DNA of 64,000 nt from Oscillospiraceae bacterium (GCA_031264245.1 JAISEG010000001.1:46983-110982); one strand, 5' to 3'; counted from the first letter of the stretch, positions 52,830 to 63,919 are shown. Numbers and translations: made by a program. Notes: generated by a model not told the origin, from the sequence alone.

Positions 52830-55583
52830 TTGGGAATCATATCCAAGCTTTTTGGAACCTACAGCGACAGGGAGCTTAAAAGAATCAATTCGATCGTCGA
52901 CTCCATAGAAGCCCTTGAGCACAAATACAGCGACATGCCGGACTTCGAACTGCGTTCGATGACAGGCAGGCTCAAGGATCGCCTTGCGAAGGGGGAATCC
53001 CTCGACGACATACTTGCCGACGCCTACGCCACAGTCCGCGAAGCCGCCTACCGCGTCATAGGTCAGAAGGCGTTTCGCGTCCAGCTTATCGGCGCTGTCG
53101 TCCTGCATCAGGGCAGGATAGCCGAAATGAAAACCGGCGAGGGCAAGACCCTCACCGCCACCTTCCCCTCCTATCTAAACGCCCTCACCGAAAAGGGGGT
53201 TCACGTTGTCACCGTCAACGACTACCTCGCCCGCTATCACAGCGAATGGATGGGAAAGATACACCGCTATCTCGGTCTCACCGTCGGGCTTGTCATCCAC
53301 GACATTCCGCCCGACGAGAGAAAGGCTTCCTACGACGCGGACATCACCTACGGCACGAACAATGAGTTCGGCTTCGATTACCTGCGGGACAACATGGCGA
53401 TATACAAGGAAAATATGGTTCAGCGGGGGCATAATTTCTCCATTGTCGACGAGGTGGACTCCATACTTATCGACGAAGCGAGAACCCCGCTTATCATCTC
53501 CGGTCAGGGGGACAAGTCGACCGAGATGTACGATATCTGCGACCGCTTTGCCTCCATGCTCAAGCCCATCAGGGTAAAGGACTCCGACGACAAGGAGCTT
53601 CAGGACAACTTCGACGGCGACTACATCGTCGATGAGAAGTCGCGCAGCGTCACCCTCACCGCCTCCGGAATCGAGAAGGCCGAGCGCTCCTTCAATATAG
53701 AAAACCTCTCCGACGCGGAAAACACCACCCTTTCCCACCACATAAATCAGGCTATCCGCGCGCGCGGTCTGATGAAACGCGATGTGGACTACGTCGTCAA
53801 GGACGGCGAGGTAATAATCGTCGATGAATTCACAGGCCGTCTCATGTTCGGCCGCAGATACTCCGAGGGGCTGCACCAGGCCATAGAGGCGAAGGAAAAC
53901 GTCAAGGTGGAGAGGGAGAGCAAAACTCTCGCCACCATCACCTTCCAAAACTACTTCCGCCTGTATGACAAGCTTGCCGGTATGACCGGAACCGCGCTCA
54001 CCGAGGAGGAGGAGTTTCGCGAGATCTACAAAATGGACGTCATTGAGATCCCAACAAACCGCCCCCTCCTGCGCAACGACCGTCCCGACGTCGTCTACAA
54101 AACAGAAGCGGGCAAAATGCGCGCCATTGTAAAGCAGATAGAGGAGTGCCACAAAAAGGGGCAGCCGGTGCTTGTCGGCACCGTTTCAATTGAAAAAAGT
54201 GAGGAAATTTCCTCCCTGATAAAAAAGCTTGGCATTAAGCACAACGTTTTGAACGCGAAGCACCATGAGCAGGAGGCGGATATCATCGCCCAGGCAGGTC
54301 AGCTTAGCGCCGTCACCATCGCCACAAACATGGCGGGCCGCGGAACCGACATTATGCTTGGCGGCAACGCCGAATATATGGCACGCCATGAACTGCGGCG
54401 CAAGAATACAGACGAGGAGCTTATCGCCGAGGCGGACGGTCACAGCGCGACCGACGACGAAGCGATCCTGTCTGTGCGCGCGGAGTTTGACCGTCTTGTA
54501 AACGAATATAAGCAAAGCATAAAGGACGAAGCCGCAAAGGTTATAGAAGCGGGCGGGCTGTTTATCGTCGGTACCGAGCGGCACGAGTCCCGCCGTATCG
54601 ACAATCAGCTGCGCGGGCGCGCGGGACGGCAGGGCGACCCCGGTGAAACACGCTTTTTTATCTCTATGGAAGACGATCTCATGCGGCTGTTCGGCTCGGA
54701 AAGAATATCCGGCATGATGGGCTCCCTCGGCATCGACGAGGACACTCCCATAGACCAGAAAATACTGTCAAACGCCTTGGAGTCCGCTCAGAAGCGCATT
54801 GAAAGCCGCCACTACCAGACACGTAAGACGGTGCTTGAGTACGACGATGTTATGAACCTTCAGCGCGAGGTCATATACGGTCAGCGGCGCAAGGTGCTTG
54901 ACGGAGAGGACCTGAGCGGGTCCATCTCGGGCATGATAAACGAAAGCATCACACGCGGCGTCGAGCAGGTCCTGGGCGAGAGCAAAACCCCGGACGCCGC
55001 CCAGCTTGAGGAGCTTGCCGGTAAATTTGAAGGGATATTCCTCGGCCGCGGCGAGCTGCGCGGCATAGCAGGCGGCCTTGCGAAGGACGCCCTGATACAG
55101 GCCCTGGAAAGCAGGGCGGCGGAGGCATACCAAAAGAAGGAAAAGGAGATAACCCCTCCCATCATGCGGGAGCTGGAGCGGGTCATCCTTTTGCGGGAGG
55201 TCGATTCAAAGTGGATGGATCATATCGACGCCATGCAGGAGCTTCGCCAGGGCATTGGCTTGCGCGCCTACGGTCAAAACGATCCCAAAATCGAGTATAA
55301 GCGCGAAGGCTTCGATATGTTTGACGAAATGATAAGCGCCATACGCGACGACACCATACGCGGCATCCTCACCGCAAAGCTTCAGGAGGAGTCGAACGCG
55401 CCCAGACGGGAGCAGGTGGCGAGACCGTCCTTCGCGATGCACGGCTCAGACGGTCAGCCCCCCAAGAAAAAGCCTGTCGTCCGCAAGGGCAGGAAAATCG
55501 GGAGAAACGAGCTCTGCCCGTGCGGCAGCGGTCTGAAATATAAAAAGTGTCACGGGCTGAACGAAGAGGGCTTTGAAGGATGA
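52830..55583 (+). CDS. secA: Preprotein translocase ATPase SecA
   Basis: About 917 residues. DEAD motor with Walker [21 protein letters not shown] and [30 protein letters not shown], then [14 protein letters not shown], the PPXD and scaffold domains, and the C-terminal zinc motif [14 protein letters not shown]. Drives secretion through SecYEG. The start is TTG 52830 ([15 protein letters not shown]), supported by GAGGTG 6 bases upstream; GTG 52821 and upstream in-frame ATGs lack an SD. The stop overlaps the next gene by four bases. Confidence 0.97.
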   Translation: MGIISKLFGTYSDRELKRINSIVDSIEALEHKYSDMPDFELRSMTGRLKDRLAKGESLDDILADAYATVREAAYRVIGQKAFRVQLIGAVVLHQGRIAEMKTGEGKTLTATFPSYLNALTEKGVHVVTVNDYLARYHSEWMGKIHRYLGLTVGLVIHDIPPDERKASYDADITYGTNNEFGFDYLRDNMAIYKENMVQRGHNFSIVDEVDSILIDEARTPLIISGQGDKSTEMYDICDRFASMLKPIRVKDSDDKELQDNFDGDYIVDEKSRSVTLTASGIEKAERSFNIENLSDAENTTLSHHINQAIRARGLMKRDVDYVVKDGEVIIVDEFTGRLMFGRRYSEGLHQAIEAKENVKVERESKTLATITFQNYFRLYDKLAGMTGTALTEEEEFREIYKMDVIEIPTNRPLLRNDRPDVVYKTEAGKMRAIVKQIEECHKKGQPVLVGTVSIEKSEEISSLIKKLGIKHNVLNAKHHEQEADIIAQAGQLSAVTIATNMAGRGTDIMLGGNAEYMARHELRRKNTDEELIAEADGHSATDDEAILSVRAEFDRLVNEYKQSIKDEAAKVIEAGGLFIVGTERHESRRIDNQLRGRAGRQGDPGETRFFISMEDDLMRLFGSERISGMMGSLGIDEDTPIDQKILSNALESAQKRIESRHYQTRKTVLEYDDVMNLQREVIYGQRRKVLDGEDLSGSISGMINESITRGVEQVLGESKTPDAAQLEELAGKFEGIFLGRGELRGIAGGLAKDALIQALESRAAEAYQKKEKEITPPIMRELERVILLREVDSKWMDHIDAMQELRQGIGLRAYGQNDPKIEYKREGFDMFDEMISAIRDDTIRGILTAKLQEESNAPRREQVARPSFAMHGSDGQPPKKKPVVRKGRKIGRNELCPCGSGLKYKKCHGLNEEGFEG

Positions 55584-56377
55584 GCGGCTTTAAGCTTATA
55601 AGCAGCGGCGGGCTTACCCTTTGCGTACCCGAAATGTTCAGCGAAGCGGGTATACCCTGCGCGTTTACTACGCGTCCCGGCGGTGTGAGCGCCGGGACGC
55701 TCTCTTCTCTGAATTTCAGAAGGAACAGGGACGCCGCCGACAATTTCCTTAAAAACATAGACCTGCTTTCACACGCCGTCGGCTTTGATAAAAGCAGCGC
55801 GGTCCACACCTCGCAGGTTCACGGCGATGTGATCTTCACCGTAAAGCGAGACTCCGGCGGCAATGTTTCAGCCCCCACGGACAGCTGCGACGCCCTTATA
55901 ACGAATGAAACCGGCGTCACGCTTTTCGCGTACACCGCCGACTGCGTGCCTATTCTTCTCTGTGACCCGGCGGCGAAGTGCGTCGGCGCGGTACACGCGG
56001 GCTGGCGCGGCACGGCAAACGGAATCCTCCTAAAGACCGTAAACAGAATGAGGGAGGAGTTCGGCTGCCTGCCGCAAAATATACTTGCCGCCATAGGTCC
56101 GGCGATCTCGCAGGAAAATTTCGAGGTGGACGGGGACGTCTATGCCGCTTTAAAATCGGCTTTAAAGGACGCGGACAGGTATATATTCAGGCGCGGTGAA
56201 AAATACTTCCCCGACCTGAAAGGCCTAAACCGCCTGTGGCTCGAATACGGCGGAGTCCCTAAAGAAAACATAGCTGTAAGCGGGCTGTGCACCTATGACA
56301 ATCCCCTGCTTTTCTGGTCGCACCGCCGGGACGGCGACTCCCGCGGCTGCCAGGCGGCGGTCATATCGCCGGGATAA
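55580..56377 (+). CDS. YfiH/YlmD-family (PgeF, laccase-fold) protein
   Basis: 265 residues. [57 protein letters not shown] (read in parts) with Cys and His ligands, and [20 protein letters not shown] are the family marks. Relatives have purine nucleoside phosphorylase or peptidoglycan-editing activity; which applies here is open. ATGA overlap with secA implies coupling. Confidence 0.92.
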   Translation: MSGFKLISSGGLTLCVPEMFSEAGIPCAFTTRPGGVSAGTLSSLNFRRNRDAADNFLKNIDLLSHAVGFDKSSAVHTSQVHGDVIFTVKRDSGGNVSAPTDSCDALITNETGVTLFAYTADCVPILLCDPAAKCVGAVHAGWRGTANGILLKTVNRMREEFGCLPQNILAAIGPAISQENFEVDGDVYAALKSALKDADRYIFRRGEKYFPDLKGLNRLWLEYGGVPKENIAVSGLCTYDNPLLFWSHRRDGDSRGCQAAVISPG

Positions 56378-56410
56378 CCAAACCTATCGTAATATGGAGG
56401 CTCCCTATAC

Positions 56411-57976
56411 ATGAAAAGACTTGTGCTGCTTTTTCTGATATTTTCTCTGACCTTTGCTTCCTGCGGCGGGGAGCCTTTTTATGACGATATCACACTTCTC
56501 CCCGCCGACACGTACTCCTCCGAGCCTCCCGTGATCTACGTCCCGTCCGGTCAAAGCGCGGTGGAAACCTTCGGGCTTGCCTACTCCCCTACCGGCTCTG
56601 TGAATCCGATAACCGGGACAAGCAAGCTCAACAACGATTTCATGCGGCTGCTGTACGACTCCCTCTTCACGGTAAACAACGAATTTGAAGCCGTCCCCTC
56701 GCTCTGCGAAAGCTTTGAATACAGCGAGCGGACCTATACACTTGGACTGAAAAAAGGGGTGCTTTTCAGCGACGGCTCCGAGCTTACGGCGCAGGACGTC
56801 AAGTACACCCTTGACCAGGTCAAAGCCGGAAGCGCCATATATTCGGGCAGGCTCTCAGACGTCGTAAATATTTCCGCCGCGGACGAATACACAGTGAAAA
56901 TCCTGCTTTCAAGGGAGAACGGAAATTTCGCGAAGCTGCTTGATATCCCCATAATCAAAGCCGGCAGCGTTTCGGAGACCTCCCCGCCCGGCACAGGTAT
57001 GTATGTATTTATAAATGGCGAAAACCCTTACCTCAGCGCGTCCGAACACCGCCGGACAGAGGCTCCCCTCTCACGCATACAGCTTGTGGCGTCGCCTGAG
57101 GCGGATCTGCTGATATACAACTTCGAGCTTGGAACCGTAAGCGCGCTGTCATGCGACCCCACAGCCACCGACGCGGTGGTTTTCGGCGGAAATTATGAGG
57201 AGTGGAGTTACCCCACAAGCATAATGTATTACCTCGGCTTCAACACGGCAAAGGCTCCCCTCAACGACCCTCAGCTTCGCCGGGCTATTTCATACGCCAT
57301 CGACCGCGAGCTGATCTGCCGGGCGGACATGCTGAAACATGCAAGCCCCGCGGAGCTCCCCGTCTCCCCCTATTCCTCCCTGTACGATAAGAGCAGCGCC
57401 GACAGGCTTTCCTTCTCCTCCGAAAGGTTTTTGTCCCTGCTTGAAGAGCTTGGGATGTCGGACAGCGACGGCGACGGCATCGTAGAATATACCGTCGGGA
57501 AAAGAGCTTACCCCTTTGAAATAAGTCTGCTTCTCGGTACCGACAACATATATAAAACCGCTGTGGCGGAGCGTATCGCGGAGGATTTGCGTACAATGGG
57601 GGTCGGTGTGACCCTGAATATTTTAAGCTGGGACAATTGCCGGAGGGCGCTTGCCTCCCGAAACTTCGATATTTATCTGGGTGAGGTCAAGCTGACCTCC
57701 GATTTTAACCTTGAGAAACTGGTCGGGACAAACGGCAGCTTAAACTTCGGCGGCTACAGCAGCGGGGAAACCGACCGGCTTTTAACCGAATTTATTGCCG
57801 CGGACGAAAATAGTATAGGTTCAGCCGCAAGCTCACTCTTTGACGCGTTGTACGAGGACGTGCCGTTCCTTCCCATCCTGTTCAAGGAGCAGCTGTTGAT
57901 GGCAAGGCGCGGTTTTATCAGAGGTGCATCTCCTACCCAGTCCAACGTATATAACAATTTTGAAAATTATCGATAA
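56411..57976 (+). CDS. Peptide/nickel-type ABC transporter substrate-binding lipoprotein
   Basis: 521 residues. Lipoprotein signal LVLLFLIFSLTFASCGGE with the lipid Cys at about 18, then an SBP_bac_5 fold (TLGLKKGVLFSDGSELTAQDVKYTLDQ; YYLGFNTAKAPLNDPQLRRAISYAIDRELI). Binds an oligopeptide or similar solute. No permease or ATPase genes adjoin, so it would share a transporter encoded elsewhere. SD TGGAGG. Confidence 0.9.
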   Translation: MKRLVLLFLIFSLTFASCGGEPFYDDITLLPADTYSSEPPVIYVPSGQSAVETFGLAYSPTGSVNPITGTSKLNNDFMRLLYDSLFTVNNEFEAVPSLCESFEYSERTYTLGLKKGVLFSDGSELTAQDVKYTLDQVKAGSAIYSGRLSDVVNISAADEYTVKILLSRENGNFAKLLDIPIIKAGSVSETSPPGTGMYVFINGENPYLSASEHRRTEAPLSRIQLVASPEADLLIYNFELGTVSALSCDPTATDAVVFGGNYEEWSYPTSIMYYLGFNTAKAPLNDPQLRRAISYAIDRELICRADMLKHASPAELPVSPYSSLYDKSSADRLSFSSERFLSLLEELGMSDSDGDGIVEYTVGKRAYPFEISLLLGTDNIYKTAVAERIAEDLRTMGVGVTLNILSWDNCRRALASRNFDIYLGEVKLTSDFNLEKLVGTNGSLNFGGYSSGETDRLLTEFIAADENSIGSAASSLFDALYEDVPFLPILFKEQLLMARRGFIRGASPTQSNVYNNFENYR

Positions 57977-58008
57977 TATTACAAATAATTACAATTTTAA
58001 AAAAACTA

Positions 58009-58038
58009 TTGACAAACCAAAATACCTGCGCATATAAT
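58009..58038 (+). promoter_or_regulatory. Promoter of the mgtA leader
   Basis: TTGACA (58009-58014), 18-base spacer, TATAAT (58033-58038), about 65 bases before the riboswitch. Confidence 0.85.
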
Positions 58039-58102
58039 AAATAGAATAAAGTTTTATGCTGTACAATAAATTTATTGCTAATTTAACAGCATAATATCAA
58101 AC

Positions 58103-58292
58103 TGTTTCGGTAGGTGAGGCTACCGCAAGGGATACGGGTTGCTGCCGCGGATTCGTGGAGACACGATGAGAAGGTTAACAGTCCATGTCGAAATCAAGGC
58201 ATGGAATAACGCAGCTTCATTGCCCTGCGAAGCTAAAGCTTGGACGATGACGAGAAGTGTCTTTACCAATGGTAAAGCGTTATTTTTGAGGG
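58103..58292 (+). ncRNA. M-box (ykoK) magnesium riboswitch
   Basis: Matches the M-box core: GGTAGGTGAGGCTACCGCAA, GGGATACGGGTTGCTGCCGC, GAGACACGATG, AAGGTTAACAG and GAAGCTAAAGCTTGGACGATGACGA follow in the expected order (read in parts). Senses Mg2+ directly; high Mg2+ favours termination at the adjoining stem. Lies 615 bases before mgtA, further than usual. Confidence 0.85.
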
Positions 58293-58294
58293 TT

Positions 58295-58333
58295 ATCCTC
58301 TGTCATCGTATTACGTTGACAGAGGATTTTTTT
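58295..58333 (+). terminator. M-box expression-platform terminator
   Basis: ATCCTCTGTCA/TGACAGAGGAT, 11 bp perfect, then seven T. Confidence 0.88.
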
Positions 58334-58348
58334 GTTGGAGGTGAGTGC

Positions 58349-58483
58349 ATGGACGCTGGCAGTAGACGTAAATACAGCTTGAATGATGGATATAATACTA
58401 ATATCAGTATGCTTGTTCCTGTGGAACAGCATTATTTGCGGACGCGCCCGGCAGTTCCGTGCCGACTCTTTCCGCAGGCTTGA
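58349..58483 (+). CDS. Possible micro-ORF 1 in the mgtA leader
   Basis: 44 codons starting MDAGSRRKYSLNDGYNTNIS, with a near-perfect SD (TTGGAGGTGAG) directly after the riboswitch terminator. The stretch also contains hairpins TGTTCC/GGAACA and TGCGGA...TCCGCA enclosing CGGCA/TGCCG, so it could be structured RNA, a translated leader, or both. Its start resembles micro-ORF 2. No family recognised. Confidence 0.45.
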   Translation: MDAGSRRKYSLNDGYNTNISMLVPVEQHYLRTRPAVPCRLFPQA

Positions 58484-58520
58484 TTGCGTCAGTATAATGA
58501 CGGAATTGCTGATTGTTTAT

Positions 58521-58560
58521 GCCGCCATTTGAGCGTCAAGCTCAATCGGTGGCTTTTTTA
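58521..58560 (+). terminator. Second terminator in the mgtA leader
   Basis: GCCGCCATTTGAGC pairs imperfectly with GCTCAATCGGTGGC, then six T. A second point at which transcription could stop before mgtA. Confidence 0.75.
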
Positions 58561-58627
58561 TGCGAAAAAACCGCTCCATCCGGAGCTTTAACATAGATAT
58601 TTTAAAAATAAGCGAGGTGAAAACGGA

Positions 58628-58819
58628 ATGGAATCCGGCAGTAAACGCAGTCCTGAACCTGACGGGCGGCACCGAAGTATCGTGACGGCAATGGACTTCT
58701 TACGAAATTCACTTTATGAATTTCTCAAGAAGTCTATCGGAACCGGTTTCCATAACGTCACCTTAAAAAAGATGCGGTTCATCAGCACAGGGGCTGTACC
58801 CCAAAAAATTATGCCATAG
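58628..58819 (+). CDS. Possible micro-ORF 2 in the mgtA leader
   Basis: 63 codons, MESGSKRSPEPDGRHRSIVT..., with SD GCGAGGTGAAAAC. The first codons match micro-ORF 1 (M-D/E-A/S-G-S-R/K-R), also at the DNA level (GGCAGTARACG). The stop falls in the repeat before mgtA. Function unknown; may be a degenerate remnant. Confidence 0.4.
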   Translation: MESGSKRSPEPDGRHRSIVTAMDFLRNSLYEFLKKSIGTGFHNVTLKKMRFISTGAVPQKIMP

Positions 58820-58890
58820 GCGCGGAGCGCCGCAGTGGTACATTTATCTAATCAGGGTATAATAACCGCAAGGCGGCTATTATACGATAA
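58815..58890 (+). repeat. Fourth copy of the 69-bp palindromic repeat, before mgtA
   Basis: CATAGGCGCGGAGCGCCGCA, then TCTAATCAGGGTATAATAAC and GCGGCTATTATACGATAA, parallel to the tandem units at 37576-37775. One stem pair is changed on both sides (G-C to A-T), keeping the hairpin. The mgtA SD follows at once. Confidence 0.8.
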
Positions 58891-58907
58891 AATGGAGGTG
58901 CAGACCA

Positions 58908-61631
58908 ATGAAGAAGATAAAAAACAACAAGCTGGAACTCGGAAAGACCGGCGCGGAATTGCTTCGCCGCGGCGAAGTGCTGGACAGGATGAAATTTGCC
59001 GCCGCCGCTGAAACGGACGAGCTGTTCGGCAGGCTGGGAACGTCGCCGGAGGGGCTGGATGAGACTCTCGCGGATGAATCCCGTGACCGTTACGGCGCAA
59101 ATAATGTTACGCGCGGAAAGAAAGCGTCGTTGCCGGAACGCCTGGCAAAGGCCTTTGTCAATCCCTTTACCGCTATCCTGTTCGGGTTGGCCGCCGTATC
59201 GGTTTTCACCGATATTATCATAGCGGAGCCGGGCGAAGCCGACCCAATGGCGGTCATTATTATCACCACAATGGTGATGATTTCCGGCATATTGCGGTTC
59301 GTGCAGGAGACAAGGAGCGGCAATGCCGCCGAAAATCTGTTGAAGATGATAAAAACTACAACCAATGTCAGGCGGCAGGAAAACGGCAATCAGGAAATTC
59401 CTCTTGAGGAGGTGGTCGTAGGCGATATCGTGCATCTGGCGGCGGGGGATATGATACCTGCCGATATGCGGATCATCGGAGCCAAGGACCTGTTTATCAG
59501 CCAGTCGGCGCTGACCGGTGAGAGCGCGTCGGTCGAAAAAATCCCCGGCGCTATACAAAGCATCGGCGCTTTGACCGAAGCTCCCAATCTCGCGTTTATG
59601 GGTTCCACTGTCATCAGCGGCAGCGCGACAGGCGTAGTGGTTTCCACAGGCGACGACACTGTTTTCGGCGAAATGGCCAAAGCGTCAACGGCAAAGCCTG
59701 TAAAGACCAACTTCGAAATAGGGGTCAACAAGGTTTCATGGATGCTGATACGTTTTATGCTCGTCATGGTTCCGGTTGTCCTGTTTATCAACGGCTTTAC
59801 CAAGGGCGATTGGGTGGAGGCGTCGCTGTTCGCGTTGTCGATAGCGGTCGGTCTCACCCCGGAAATGCTGCCGATGATAGTCACCACCTGCCTCGCCAAA
59901 GGCGCGGTGGCTATGTCGAAGAAAAAGACCATCATAAAAAATTTGAACTCCATACAAAATCTCGGCGCGATGAATATTCTGTGTACGGACAAAACCGGCA
60001 CTCTTACGCAGGACAAGGTGATTTTGGAGTATCATCTTGATATTCACGGGCATGAGGATGCGCGGATACTGCGCCATGCCTTCCTGAACAGCTATTATCA
60101 GACCGGGCTTAAAAACCTGATGGATATTGCCATCATCGACAGGACGAAGGAGGAGCAGGACACCGCGGACGAGCTGCGCGGACTGACAGACCGCTTTACC
60201 AAGGTGGATGAAATCCCGTTTGACTTTGAGCGCCGCCGCATGAGCGTCGTGGTCGCCGACAAAAACGGAAAGACCCAAATGCTCACAAAGGGCGCGGTGG
60301 AAGAAATGCTGACCGTCTGCAATTTTGCCGAATATGAGGGGAAGGTCGAGCCGCTCACCGATGAAATCCGGACGTATATTCTCGGGAAGGTGGACGCGCT
60401 GAATGAGGACGGTATGCGGGTCATTGCCGTAGCTCAAAAGACCAATCCCTCGCCTGTCGGCGCGTTTTCGGTAGCTGATGAGGCTGACATGGTGCTGATG
60501 GGTTATCTGGCGTTTCTTGACCCGCCGAAGGAATCTACCGCCGACGCAATCAGCGCTTTGGGGGAGCATGGCGTAGGCGTAAAGATTCTGACCGGCGACA
60601 ACGACAAGGTCGCGCGCTGCGTATGCCGCCAGGTAGGCATCCCCGTCAGCCGGATTATACTTGGCTCGGATTTGGACGCCATGACCGATATCGAGCTTGG
60701 GGCTGTGGCCGAAGAAGTAAGCGTCTTCGCGAAGCTTTCGCCGCAGCAGAAGGCGCGGGTGATCACCGCCCTGCGGGGTAACGGACACAGCGTCGGCTAC
60801 ATGGGGGACGGCATCAACGACGCGGCGGCGATGAAGGCTTCGGACGTCGGAATCTCGGTGGATACCGCCGTTGACATCGCGAAGGAATCCGCCGACGTTA
60901 TCCTGCTGGAGAAGGATCTGATGGTGCTCGAGGAGGGCATCATCGAAGGGCGCAAAACCTACGCCAATATGATCAAATATATCAAAATGACCGCAAGCTC
61001 GAATTTCGGCAACATGTTCTCGGTGCTGGCGGCAAGCGCATTTCTGCCCTTTATGCCGATGCTGTCGATTCATCTGATTTTGCTCAATCTGATTTACGAC
61101 CTTTCCTGTACGGCTATTCCATGGGACAACGTGGATAAAGAATTTATCGCCGTACCCAGAAAGTGGGACGCATCTTCGGTCGGCAAGTTCATGCTGTGGA
61201 TCGGTCCGACAAGCTCGGTATTCGACATCACGACATACCTTTTGATGTATTTCGTCATCTGCCCGGCTATGTTTGGCGGACAGCTGTTCAGTCAGCTTAC
61301 CGACCCGGCGGCACAGGCGGCATATACCGCTTTGTTCCAGGCGGGCTGGTTTGTGGAATCCATGTGGAGCCAGACGCTCGTTATCCACATGATTCGCACG
61401 CCGAAAATACCCTTTATCCAAAGCCGCGCTTCCCTGCCGCTCACCCTGCTCACCTTTACCGGCATCGCAGTTCTGACGGTTATTCCCTTTACGGGCTTCG
61501 GCGCATCCATCGGACTGGCAGCCCTGCCGCCCGTATACTTCGCGTGGCTGGCGCTGACCATCCTGCTGTATATGGGGCTTGCGACGGCGGTTAAGAGAAT
61601 CTTCGTCAGAAGGTACGGGGAGCTTCTGTAA
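58908..61631 (+). CDS. mgtA: Magnesium-translocating P-type ATPase MgtA
   Basis: 907 residues, type IIIB P-ATPase importing Mg2+. Phosphorylated Asp about residue 361 in [12 protein letters not shown]; actuator [12 protein letters not shown]; hinge [20 protein letters not shown]; several membrane helices at both ends. The N-terminal [19 protein letters not shown] is cytoplasmic. GGAGGTG precedes the ATG by eight bases. Controlled by the M-box upstream and perhaps by the second terminator. Confidence 0.97.
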   Translation: MKKIKNNKLELGKTGAELLRRGEVLDRMKFAAAAETDELFGRLGTSPEGLDETLADESRDRYGANNVTRGKKASLPERLAKAFVNPFTAILFGLAAVSVFTDIIIAEPGEADPMAVIIITTMVMISGILRFVQETRSGNAAENLLKMIKTTTNVRRQENGNQEIPLEEVVVGDIVHLAAGDMIPADMRIIGAKDLFISQSALTGESASVEKIPGAIQSIGALTEAPNLAFMGSTVISGSATGVVVSTGDDTVFGEMAKASTAKPVKTNFEIGVNKVSWMLIRFMLVMVPVVLFINGFTKGDWVEASLFALSIAVGLTPEMLPMIVTTCLAKGAVAMSKKKTIIKNLNSIQNLGAMNILCTDKTGTLTQDKVILEYHLDIHGHEDARILRHAFLNSYYQTGLKNLMDIAIIDRTKEEQDTADELRGLTDRFTKVDEIPFDFERRRMSVVVADKNGKTQMLTKGAVEEMLTVCNFAEYEGKVEPLTDEIRTYILGKVDALNEDGMRVIAVAQKTNPSPVGAFSVADEADMVLMGYLAFLDPPKESTADAISALGEHGVGVKILTGDNDKVARCVCRQVGIPVSRIILGSDLDAMTDIELGAVAEEVSVFAKLSPQQKARVITALRGNGHSVGYMGDGINDAAAMKASDVGISVDTAVDIAKESADVILLEKDLMVLEEGIIEGRKTYANMIKYIKMTASSNFGNMFSVLAASAFLPFMPMLSIHLILLNLIYDLSCTAIPWDNVDKEFIAVPRKWDASSVGKFMLWIGPTSSVFDITTYLLMYFVICPAMFGGQLFSQLTDPAAQAAYTALFQAGWFVESMWSQTLVIHMIRTPKIPFIQSRASLPLTLLTFTGIAVLTVIPFTGFGASIGLAALPPVYFAWLALTILLYMGLATAVKRIFVRRYGELL

Positions 61632-61656
61632 TACTAAAATATCAAATGGGCAATGA

Positions 61657-61700
61657 GAAAACGGACTGAAAATGGCCTTGTGCCCGTCCGTTTTCCCTCC
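61657..61700 (+). terminator. Terminator after mgtA
   Basis: GAAAACGGAC/GTCCGTTTTC stem with an internal GGC/GCC pairing. Confidence 0.7.
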
Positions 61701-61726
61701 CCTTATGATAATGGATAATCCGAGAA

Positions 61727-61755
61727 TTGACAATTTCTCTTTGACAAGGTATAAT
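61727..61755 (+). promoter_or_regulatory. Consensus sigma-A promoter of the Cys/Met enzyme gene
   Basis: TTGACA (61727-61732), 17-base spacer, TATAAT (61750-61755). Confidence 0.92.
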
Positions 61756-61802
61756 AACATACTAAACATATAGATTTTATATATTGTTGGAGGCGTATTG
61801 CA

Positions 61803-62993
61803 ATGAAAAATAAAAACATTGACAAAGCCTTCGGTTTCGCTACCCGTTCGGTTCATGCGGGAAACGAGGCTGACAGGGAAACAGGCGCGATCAGGCGGCC
61901 AATCACGATGGCAAACAGTTATGAGCTGCCATACGATCCTTCCGACCTGAACTGGAGCAGCGCGAGCGGGAATCTCTACACCCGCAATGGAGGCGCCAAT
62001 CAGAGTTATTTGCAGGAGAAGCTGCGCGCCCTTCACGGAACGGAGGACTGTGTTGTATTGGCGACCGGCGTCGCCGCGCTTGCGGGCGTATTTTTCGCCT
62101 TCCTCAAGTCCGGCGATCATGTGGTCGTTTCCGATAGTACATATATCGCGGCTTATCGTCTGCTGTATGAATTGCTGCCGGGCAAATACAATGTAGAATC
62201 CACCTTGGTTGATTCTACTGATTTGGAAGCTATAAGGTCGGCGGTAAAAACCAACACGCGGCTGATTCATATTGAAACTCCCGCAAATCCTGTATTGAAA
62301 GTCAGCGATATCCGCGCTGTCGCGGATATCGCCCACGAAAATGCAGCGCTGCTTTCGGTGGACAACACGTTCGCTTCACCGTATAACCAGCGGCCGTGCG
62401 AACTGGGCGCGGACTTAACCGTCGAAAGCCTTACAAAGTATATCAACGGTCATGGCGACGCGATGGGCGGCGCGGTACTCGGAGCAAAGCCCCTGATCGA
62501 CAAAATCCGTGCGGAGGCGATGGTCAATCTCGGCAGCGCGGTCAGTCCGTTCAACGCATGGCTGATTATGCGCGGCGCGGTGACGCTGCCGCTGCGTATG
62601 CGTCAGCATAACGAGTCGGCGCAGCAAATCGCGGAGTTTTTACAAAAACTGCCCCGGGTACGCTTCGTCGCTTATCCTGGACTTCCCACGCATAAAAACC
62701 ATGATGTGGCAAAACGTCAAATAACACACGGCTTCGGCGGCGTCATGGCCTTTGGACTGAATACTGACCACGACGGACATAACCGTTTCGTCAGCAAATT
62801 GAGAGTCGTCACAAACGCTGTTTCCCTCGGTCATGATGAGAGCCTAATTGTATTTCTCGGCGAAAACGACGAGCGGCAGTACCTGTACGGCGAAGAATTC
62901 CACGCCGGATTTTTTCGCTTGTCGGTGGGGCTTGAAGATACGGAAGACTTGATCCGGGACATAGCGCAAGCGTTGGAAGCGGCGAAAATATGA
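61803..62993 (+). CDS. Cys/Met metabolism PLP-dependent enzyme (trans-sulfuration family)
   Basis: 396 residues, fold type I. FATRSVHAGNEADRETGAI at the start, PLP-binding region ATGVAALAGVFFAFLKSGDH, VDNTFASPYNQRPCELGAD, the PLP Lys in ESLTKYINGHGDAMGG, and SVGLEDTEDLIRDIAQALE at the end. Could be cystathionine gamma-synthase, beta/gamma-lyase, methionine gamma-lyase or O-acetylhomoserine sulfhydrylase; sequence alone does not settle it. Single-gene unit with SD TTGGAGGCG. Confidence 0.9.
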   Translation: MKNKNIDKAFGFATRSVHAGNEADRETGAIRRPITMANSYELPYDPSDLNWSSASGNLYTRNGGANQSYLQEKLRALHGTEDCVVLATGVAALAGVFFAFLKSGDHVVVSDSTYIAAYRLLYELLPGKYNVESTLVDSTDLEAIRSAVKTNTRLIHIETPANPVLKVSDIRAVADIAHENAALLSVDNTFASPYNQRPCELGADLTVESLTKYINGHGDAMGGAVLGAKPLIDKIRAEAMVNLGSAVSPFNAWLIMRGAVTLPLRMRQHNESAQQIAEFLQKLPRVRFVAYPGLPTHKNHDVAKRQITHGFGGVMAFGLNTDHDGHNRFVSKLRVVTNAVSLGHDESLIVFLGENDERQYLYGEEFHAGFFRLSVGLEDTEDLIRDIAQALEAAKI

Positions 62994-63066
62994 ATCTTTG
63001 CCAACATCCCGCAAATTGCCCTGAAGTGTGATATACTATATTTTGGAAAGCGCGGGAGGTGAGCGT

Positions 63067-63891
63067 ATGACTGTTGAAGAAAACAGGAACGGCAAAATCC
63101 TCGCGGTGCTGCGCGAGGAAAAGGCAATGCGCTTGAAAGGCGGGCTGTATCATCAAACACAGATCAAGCTGGCCTTCAACTCCAACCGCATCGAAGGCAG
63201 CAAATTGTCGGAGGAACAGACGCGATATATCTTTGAAACCAACACCATAGGCGCTGAACCCGGCGAAGCGGTCAATGTGGACGACATCATCGAAACGGTC
63301 AACCATTTCGCCTGTTTCGACTACATGCTGGAGAACGCTGACAAGAAGCTTTCCGAGGATATGATCAAGGAGTTTCACCGTTTGCTCAAGCGCGGCACTT
63401 CTCAGGAGCGAATCGACTGGTTCCGGGTCGGGGACTACAAGGTGAAACCACATATGGTCGGCGACACGGTGACGGCGCCCCCCGGCAAAGTGGCTCAAGA
63501 GACGCGGAAGCTTCTCTCGGAGTATTCAGGCAAGATTCCGGCTTCTTTCGACGACATCATAAACTTCCACTACCGCTTTGAAACCATACACCCCTTTCAG
63601 GATGGCAACGGGCGGGTCGGACGTATCATTATGTTCAAGGAATGCCTGAAGAATGAGATTATGCCGTTTATCATCGACCATCAGCATAAGCAGTTCTATT
63701 ACCGGGGATTAAGGGAGTTCCGAACAGAAAAAGGCTACCTCACGGACACCTGCCGGTCGGCGCAGGACAGTTATGAAAAGCTGACGGCGTATTTTTATCA
63801 AGAGGAATCACTGGATCAGGTTGAGGAAGAACGTGGCGAAATAAATGTGCCGCAGCAGTCTTCAGACGGACACAGCGTCATGATTCCCTGA
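63067..63891 (+). CDS. Fic-family protein (probable AMPylator) with N-terminal inhibitory motif
   Basis: 274 residues. Catalytic motif HPFQDGNGRVGR (complete HxFxDGNGRxxR). The upstream motif SNRIEG fits the (S/T)xxxE(G/N) inhibitory helix that blocks ATP orientation, placed N-terminal to the Fic core (class II). Fic enzymes transfer AMP, or other nucleotides, to target proteins. The tail (residues about 255-274, GEINVPQQSSDGHS) looks flexible. ATG 63067 has GGGAGGTGAG upstream. No antitoxin gene is needed when the motif is internal. Lies next to a tRNA gene. Confidence 0.9.
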   Translation: MTVEENRNGKILAVLREEKAMRLKGGLYHQTQIKLAFNSNRIEGSKLSEEQTRYIFETNTIGAEPGEAVNVDDIIETVNHFACFDYMLENADKKLSEDMIKEFHRLLKRGTSQERIDWFRVGDYKVKPHMVGDTVTAPPGKVAQETRKLLSEYSGKIPASFDDIINFHYRFETIHPFQDGNGRVGRIIMFKECLKNEIMPFIIDHQHKQFYYRGLREFRTEKGYLTDTCRSAQDSYEKLTAYFYQEESLDQVEEERGEINVPQQSSDGHSVMIP

Positions 63892-63919
63892 AACCCTTGC
63901 CTGGCACGGCTTGGAGACG

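Noticed and set aside
58139..58483. 114-codon frame through the M-box
   Set aside because: Lies in a highly conserved riboswitch and its terminator; only the last part, from ATG 58349, has an SD.
59736..62336. Very long minus-strand open frame (866 codons) across mgtA and the PLP enzyme gene
   Set aside because: Crosses two well-supported plus-strand genes, a terminator and a consensus promoter. Translation is low-complexity with no recognisable domain.
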